This document shows positions 4,784 to 8,212 of a DNA stretch of 8,212 bases, one piece after another. The position numbers and the translations under genes were made by a program. The number at the start of each line of letters is the position of its first letter. Position 1 is the stretch's first letter. The notes below the pieces were generated by a model. The model was not told where the DNA came from and ran no database searches. It was given only the letters and a program-made list of their open reading frames with translations. Source of the stretch: Catenibacterium mitsuoka_A (lineage in GTDB: Bacteria; Bacillota_I; Bacilli_A; Erysipelotrichales; Coprobacillaceae); assembly GCF_964259225.1 (NCBI RefSeq), contig NZ_CAXVKN010000082.1. One strand, 5' to 3'.

Positions 4784-7165
4784 ATGATTAAAGCAGAATG
4801 GAAAAACATTGCGAAAAGTACATGGCTTAAAATTGTACTTTGTGCAATCATGATCATTCCAATGATTTATGCTTGTGTTTTCTTAGGCTCTATGTGGGAT
4901 CCATATGGTCAAACAGATCAACTTCCAGTAGCCGTTGTAAATAAGGATAAAGAAGTTGAATATAATGGTTCTACTATGGATATTGGTAAACAGCTAAGCG
5001 ATAAATTATCAAAGAATGATTCAATGGATTTCAATATTGTTTCATCAACAAAAGCAAAGAAAGGTTTAAAAGATGGAGAGTATTACATGGTAATTACTAT
5101 TCCTGAGAACTTTTCTAAAAATGCGACGACATTATTGGATGATGATCCACAGACAATGATGCTAACATATACTACAAATCCACAGACAAACTACATTGCG
5201 ACTAAGATGGATGATTCAGCTATGGCTAAAGTAAAAACTGAAATTTCATCAACAGTGACTAAGACTTATGCAAAGATCTTATTCAAGAATGTAAAAACAT
5301 TAAGTAAAGGATTTAATACAGCCGCAGATGGTTCACAGAAATTAAGTGATGGTGTAGCTACTGCAAGTGAAGGTAATAAGACTATCACAGAAAACTTGAA
5401 TACTCTTGCTTCAAGTGCATTAGTATTCAATGATGGTGCTGATTCTTTAGTAAAAGGATTAAGTGCTTATACAGAAGGTGTCTCTACTGCAAAAGCAGGT
5501 ACACAGCAGTTAGATAACAACAGTGCTACATTAAATAATGGTGCTGCTCAATTAAAGTCTGGTAGCTCACAGTTATTAAGTGCTGTGAAGGCTGCTGAAA
5601 AACAGTTATCTGATGGTTTAAATCAGAATGCTGAACAGTTAAATACATTAACTCAAAAGAATAACGAAATGAACGAAAGTTCAAAACAGTTATCACAAGC
5701 ACTCACTCAGATTCAGGCAGGTATTGATAATAACAATTTAGTAGAAAATAACTTACAGGCAGCTAAAAAATTAGATAGTATTGTTTCTGTAATGACTACT
5801 GCAATTGGTACTATGAATACAAATGCGGATAAGCTAGATAAATTAGCTGCGGCAGAAAAGGCAAAAGCAGAAAGTATACAGGCAACTCAGCCTCTATTAG
5901 CACAACAGTTAATGTTGCAGGCAACAAGTCATGCCACACAGGCACAGACATTAAGACAGGTGGCTTCTCAGTTAATAAATCAAGTAAATACAAGTGATTT
6001 AAAACAGTTAACTACACTACTTTATGGTAATGCGGAAGTATTAAAGAATCAGTCAACAGCCAATGCGAAGACACAGGAATTATTAGCTGGTTCACAACAA
6101 TTAGCCACTGCAAACAATTCAGCAGTTAACTCATTAGTATCTAACTTAAAAACAGTACAGGCTAATATGAAGGGAACTTCTAATTCAGTTGGTATGGTTG
6201 GTGCAGTAAGCCAGATTGATGAAGGTTTAGGTACATTACAGAGTGGTTTAAAGACTTATACAGGTGGCGTTAAACAGGTAAATAATGGTTTAGGTACACT
6301 TGCTTCAAACAATAAAACATTAAATAGTGGTGCTTCTCAGTTAGCTGATGGTGCATTAAAAATCAGTTCTGGATCTAACCAGTTAGCAGCAGGATCTGCA
6401 ACATTAGGTGAAGGATTAACTACTATTGGTGAAGGAACTAATACACTTACAAGCAGCTTAAAAGATGCTTCTAAGAAGAGTAATATCAAATCTACTAACA
6501 AGACATACAAACAGATGTCTACTCCAGTAGATACACAAAAGAAAGAAATAACTAATATGCCAAACAATGGTCATGCAATGGCACCTTATATGATGAGTGT
6601 TGCTTTATATGTTGCATGTATGGCATTAAGCTTAATGTATCCATTTGGTAAGGGTATGACTACTACTGATAGCCCAGCTAAGTTCTTACTTGCAAAAGCT
6701 ACAGTCATGGTTCCATTATCAATTGTACAGGCATTAATCTTATACTTCAGCTTAAGGGGATTTTGTGGATTCACTCCTGCTAGACCAGGATTATGTATCG
6801 CATTCATGCTCTTATTATCACTTGCCTTTATGGCATTCATCGCATTCCTTGCAATCGCATTTGGTCGTATCGGTGAATTTATTGCTTTAATCTTCATGGT
6901 ATTTAACCTTGGTGCTTCTGCTGGTACTTATCCACTAGAAACTGCACCACATTGGTATACAGTATTACATCCATTTGTACCATTCACATACAGTGTAAAT
7001 GGATTTAGATCAGTTATTGCGAATGCAACTGCAGTTCCTACAACAGAAATCTTATTCTTCATTGGTTTACTTGTTGTATCTGTACTTCTTACTTACTTAA
7101 TTGTAAGACATAGAAGTAAAACACATAAAGTATTCCTTCCAGAAGTATTTAATGGAGAATGTTAG
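4784..7165 (+). CDS. YhgE/Pip family membrane protein with xxxLxxG heptad repeats
   Basis: A 793-residue membrane protein related to Bacillus YhgE, Lactococcus Pip (a phage infection receptor) and, more distantly, EsaA/YueB of type VII secretion. Architecture: transmembrane helix about 15-35, the conserved WDPYG (38-42) and LPVAVVNKD (47-55) segments, a large outside domain to about 600 rich in Gln, Asn, Ala and Ser, then five membrane helices (about 602-620, 634-656, 670-693, 698-718, 755-775) resembling an ABC-2 permease half. GTYPLE (714-719) and PFTYSVNGFR (733-742) are typical of the family's C-terminal part. The ectodomain holds two heptad blocks (170-267, 475-558) flanking a predicted coiled coil; it has no cysteines. 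The ATG at 4784 is supported by AAAGGA at 4769-4774. Monocistronic, with its own promoter, two operators and terminator. No ATPase or type VII secretion partner lies nearby, so transport versus surface-scaffold function cannot be decided. Confidence 0.92.
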   Translation: MIKAEWKNIAKSTWLKIVLCAIMIIPMIYACVFLGSMWDPYGQTDQLPVAVVNKDKEVEYNGSTMDIGKQLSDKLSKNDSMDFNIVSSTKAKKGLKDGEYYMVITIPENFSKNATTLLDDDPQTMMLTYTTNPQTNYIATKMDDSAMAKVKTEISSTVTKTYAKILFKNVKTLSKGFNTAADGSQKLSDGVATASEGNKTITENLNTLASSALVFNDGADSLVKGLSAYTEGVSTAKAGTQQLDNNSATLNNGAAQLKSGSSQLLSAVKAAEKQLSDGLNQNAEQLNTLTQKNNEMNESSKQLSQALTQIQAGIDNNNLVENNLQAAKKLDSIVSVMTTAIGTMNTNADKLDKLAAAEKAKAESIQATQPLLAQQLMLQATSHATQAQTLRQVASQLINQVNTSDLKQLTTLLYGNAEVLKNQSTANAKTQELLAGSQQLATANNSAVNSLVSNLKTVQANMKGTSNSVGMVGAVSQIDEGLGTLQSGLKTYTGGVKQVNNGLGTLASNNKTLNSGASQLADGALKISSGSNQLAAGSATLGEGLTTIGEGTNTLTSSLKDASKKSNIKSTNKTYKQMSTPVDTQKKEITNMPNNGHAMAPYMMSVALYVACMALSLMYPFGKGMTTTDSPAKFLLAKATVMVPLSIVQALILYFSLRGFCGFTPARPGLCIAFMLLLSLAFMAFIAFLAIAFGRIGEFIALIFMVFNLGASAGTYPLETAPHWYTVLHPFVPFTYSVNGFRSVIANATAVPTTEILFFIGLLVVSVLLTYLIVRHRSKTHKVFLPEVFNGEC
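5291..5584 (+). repeat. xxxLxxG heptad block 1 (residues 170-267)
   Basis: Fourteen uninterrupted heptads in one register. The fourth position is hydrophobic or alanine at residues 173, 180, 187, 194 and every seventh residue to 264. The seventh is glycine in 10 of 14 units (176, 183, 190, 197, 218, 225, 232, 239, 253, 260), with N, S or A in the others. This is the repeat known as xxxLxxG in YhgE/Pip proteins. Confidence 0.85.
6206..6457 (+). repeat. xxxLxxG heptad block 2 (residues 475-558)
   Basis: Twelve uninterrupted heptads. I, L, V or Y occupies every seventh position from 478 to 555, and glycine sits three residues later in 10 of 12 units (481 to 551, except N509 and S558). It ends about 40 residues before the C-terminal membrane region, mirroring block 1, which begins after the N-terminal globular part. 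Confidence 0.87.
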
Positions 7166-7168
7166 TGA

Positions 7169-7194
7169 GATGGGTAGAAATACCCATCTTTTTT
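7169..7194 (+). terminator. intrinsic terminator after the YhgE/Pip gene
   Basis: GATGGGTA (7169-7176) pairs perfectly with TACCCATC (7181-7188) around a GAAA tetraloop of the stable GNRA class, followed by six Ts (7189-7194). It begins 3 bases after the stop codon and confirms that the gene is transcribed alone. Confidence 0.93.
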
Positions 7195-7252
7195 AACACT
7201 TATTAAAGATTTTGTGAGACTTATCTTAATTGGTTTCATTTCTATATACATT

Positions 7253-7261
7253 TGATATAAT
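7253..7261 (+). promoter_or_regulatory. extended -10 promoter of the HAD phosphatase gene
   Basis: TGATATAAT (7253-7261) is a perfect extended -10 element (TGn plus TATAAT). No good -35 is present: GTTTCA at 7233-7238 has the right 17-bp spacing but matches only 3 of 6, which an extended -10 can compensate. The predicted start near 7268 gives a leader of about 25 nt. Confidence 0.75.
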
Positions 7262-7292
7262 GAAAGTACTTGCTAGAAAAGGAGATTGTATA

Positions 7293-8090
7293 ATGAGTAA
7301 ATTATTCTTTTTTGATATAGATGGGACACTTATTGATTGTAATCAGGATATATATGAAATCACACCTGAAACTATTCGTACTTTAGATAAACTAAAGGAA
7401 GAAGGACATGATGTCTTCTTATCTACAGGAAGATGTAAATGTTTTATTGTGGATGGTGTTATGAAGTATCCATTTTCAGGCTATGTTACATGTAATGGTG
7501 CTTATGTAGAATATAAAGGCAAATGTGTCTATAAGAATGTCGTACCAGCAGAAGCGATTAAAGCTACTATGGATCTATGTGAGAAGTATCATTTTAACTA
7601 TTATTTTGAAGGTAATGATTATATTTATGTCAGAGATTCTAAAGATCCAGTCCATCAGGCTTTTGCGAATAACTGGGGTATGAAGGAAGAAACAATCATT
7701 GATAAGTTTGATTATAAGAACATCGAAACATATATTGGTATGATTGTAGTCAATTCTAAGGATGATATTCCAGTCATGGTAGAAGCTTTAAGTCCTTATT
7801 TTGATGTACAGAGACATCAAAGTGACCGTTCTTTTGATTTAACCCTTAAGGGTTCATCAAAGGCAGTAGGAATTAAAGAATTAGTGAAGGAATTAGGAAG
7901 AAGTATTGATGATACCATTGCTTTTGGTGATGGACGTAATGATATAGAAATGATTGAAGAAACAGGACAAGGCATAGCGATGGGTAATGCAGTACCAGAA
8001 CTTAAATCAGTCGCAAAATATATTACAACAAATATTGAAGAAGAAGGAATCACTGCTGCATGTAAGCATTTTAACTACATCAAAGACTAA
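7293..8090 (+). CDS. Cof-type HAD-superfamily phosphatase (HAD-IIB)
   Basis: A 265-residue cytoplasmic hydrolase, probably dephosphorylating small phosphorylated metabolites such as sugar phosphates or flavin/cofactor intermediates; the substrate cannot be told from sequence. All four HAD motifs are present: DIDGT with nucleophile D8 and acid-base D10, T45 in STGR (44-47), K190 in the KGSSKAVGI segment, and GDGRND (212-217) with Mg2+-binding D213 and D217. The central part (about 84-180) is the C2B cap that governs substrate choice, and CNGA (67-70) is typical of Cof proteins. Length is normal for the family. The ATG at 7293 is supported by AAAGGAG (7278-7284), 8 bases upstream; in-frame upstream starts overlap the promoter. 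Seven cysteines, including C48 and C50 just after motif II, are more than I expect but not diagnostic. Isolated gene between two terminators. Confidence 0.92.
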   Translation: MSKLFFFDIDGTLIDCNQDIYEITPETIRTLDKLKEEGHDVFLSTGRCKCFIVDGVMKYPFSGYVTCNGAYVEYKGKCVYKNVVPAEAIKATMDLCEKYHFNYYFEGNDYIYVRDSKDPVHQAFANNWGMKEETIIDKFDYKNIETYIGMIVVNSKDDIPVMVEALSPYFDVQRHQSDRSFDLTLKGSSKAVGIKELVKELGRSIDDTIAFGDGRNDIEMIEETGQGIAMGNAVPELKSVAKYITTNIEEEGITAACKHFNYIKD

Positions 8091-8113
8091 TTTTGTCATA
8101 TTGTAAAAGGGTG

Positions 8114-8129
8114 TTGAAATTGCTTTCAA
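8114..8129. promoter_or_regulatory. cre-like palindrome over the -35 box
   Basis: TTGAAATTGCTTTCAA is a 6-bp-arm inverted repeat with a 4-bp centre coinciding with the -35. Its inner 14 bases (8115-8128) match the CcpA catabolite-response consensus TGWNANCGNTNWCA at 13 of 14 positions, the exception being T for C in the central CG. CcpA or another LacI-family repressor is the likely type of binder; the central mismatch keeps this tentative. Confidence 0.5.
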
Positions 8130-8142
8130 GAGTTGCTATAAT
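8114..8142 (+). promoter_or_regulatory. strong promoter downstream of the HAD gene
   Basis: TTGAAA (8114-8119, 5 of 6) and a perfect TATAAT (8137-8142) are spaced by exactly 17 bp, with an extended TGC just before the -10 (8134-8136). By consensus match it is among the best promoters in the window. The predicted start is about 8149. No open reading frame starts between here and the window edge. Confidence 0.75.
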
Positions 8143-8148
8143 CCCGTT

Positions 8149-8212
8149 TTTGACAGTTGGGTATATAAAAAAGGGAGAAAAGTGCCTGTTTAAGGGCGTT
8201 TTTCTCCCTTTT
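8149..8212 (+). ncRNA. candidate short RNA or attenuated leader
   Basis: From the predicted start near 8149, a transcript would run about 25 bases of single-stranded sequence and then enter the 14-bp terminator-like hairpin, giving an RNA of about 60 nt with no reading frame. It could be a small regulatory RNA, or the leader of a gene beyond the window that is expressed only on antitermination. I do not recognise a T-box, preQ1, or BglG-type antiterminator motif. Function is inferred only from the promoter-hairpin layout. Confidence 0.4.
8173..8212. terminator. long intrinsic, probably bidirectional terminator
   Basis: GGGAGAAAAGTGCC (8173-8186) pairs with GGCGTTTTTCTCCC (8195-8208) as a 14-bp stem with two G-U pairs around an 8-base loop. 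Ts follow at 8209-8212 up to the window edge. Six As (8167-8172) precede the stem, so the minus-strand transcript also ends in a T-run. It terminates the HAD gene, which has no other terminator, and anything started at the promoter near 8114; a convergent gene on the right could use it too. Confidence 0.85.

Noticed and set aside
6586..6897. Open minus-strand frames of 60-100 codons opposite the YhgE/Pip, fusA and HAD genes
   Set aside because: They mirror the codon structure of real genes, have no ribosome-binding sites or recognisable protein features, and lie wholly inside well-identified coding regions.
7234..7265. TTTCATT / AATGAAA inverted repeat across the HAD promoter
   Set aside because: Seven-base AT-rich arms 18 bases apart, one arm overlapping the -10 box, are expected by chance in this composition; nothing else supports an operator.
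7230..7292. A 21-residue extension of the HAD phosphatase (including an in-frame ATG at 7260)
   Set aside because: It overlaps the extended -10 promoter and lies before the predicted transcript start; HAD motif I belongs at the very N terminus, as ATG 7293 gives.
8150..8155. Perfect TTGACA that could be a second -35 box
   Set aside because: No -10 element lies 16-18 bp downstream; that position is the start of the terminator stem.
1..8212. CRISPR array, tRNA, rRNA, insertion sequence or phage attachment site
   Set aside because: No spaced direct repeats, cloverleaf, transposase frame or terminal inverted repeats were seen; the only repeats are the short promoter-region ones and the protein heptads described.

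Overview
The window is AT-rich bacterial DNA from a low-GC Gram-positive (Firmicutes). S12 has the internal insertion typical of that phylum, ribosome-binding sites are strong AAAGGAG/AGGAGG types, and the -35/-10 boxes fit a SigA-type consensus. The protein sequences and the combination of AT-richness with almost exclusive CAG for glutamine remind me of gut Erysipelotrichales-type Firmicutes, but that placement is an inference.

Left part (1-4651): a complete str operon, rpsL-rpsG-fusA-tuf, encoding ribosomal proteins S12 and S7 and elongation factors EF-G and EF-Tu. It starts at a well-formed promoter (TTGACT, 17 bp, TATACT) preceded by a tandem A-tract repeat placed where an UP element sits. 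It ends at a strong intrinsic terminator after tuf. A second, internal promoter candidate lies between fusA and tuf inside an AT-rich inverted repeat. At the extreme left edge the first five codons of a divergent gene are visible.

Middle part (4652-7194): one monocistronic gene for a 793-residue YhgE/Pip-family membrane protein with a very large outside domain. That domain contains two blocks of xxxLxxG heptads (14 and 12 units). Its promoter carries two matching 13-bp dyads exactly 20 bp apart, one between -35 and -10 and one over the start point. This looks like a repressor-controlled promoter, of the kind TetR-family proteins often use. No regulator gene is in the window.

Right part (7195-8212): a Cof-type HAD phosphatase gene with an extended -10 promoter. 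After its stop codon there is an unexpected near-consensus promoter (TTGAAA, 17 bp, TGCTATAAT) whose -35 lies in a cre-like palindrome. About 25 bases after the predicted start point comes a 14-bp stem with T-runs on both strands. This encodes either a roughly 60-nt RNA or the attenuated leader of a gene beyond the window.

Nothing indicates a mobile element, CRISPR array, tRNA or rRNA. The coding genes are ordinary families. The noteworthy content is regulatory: the two-operator yhgE promoter, the promoter-cre-terminator unit at the right edge, and several dyads around the str operon promoters.
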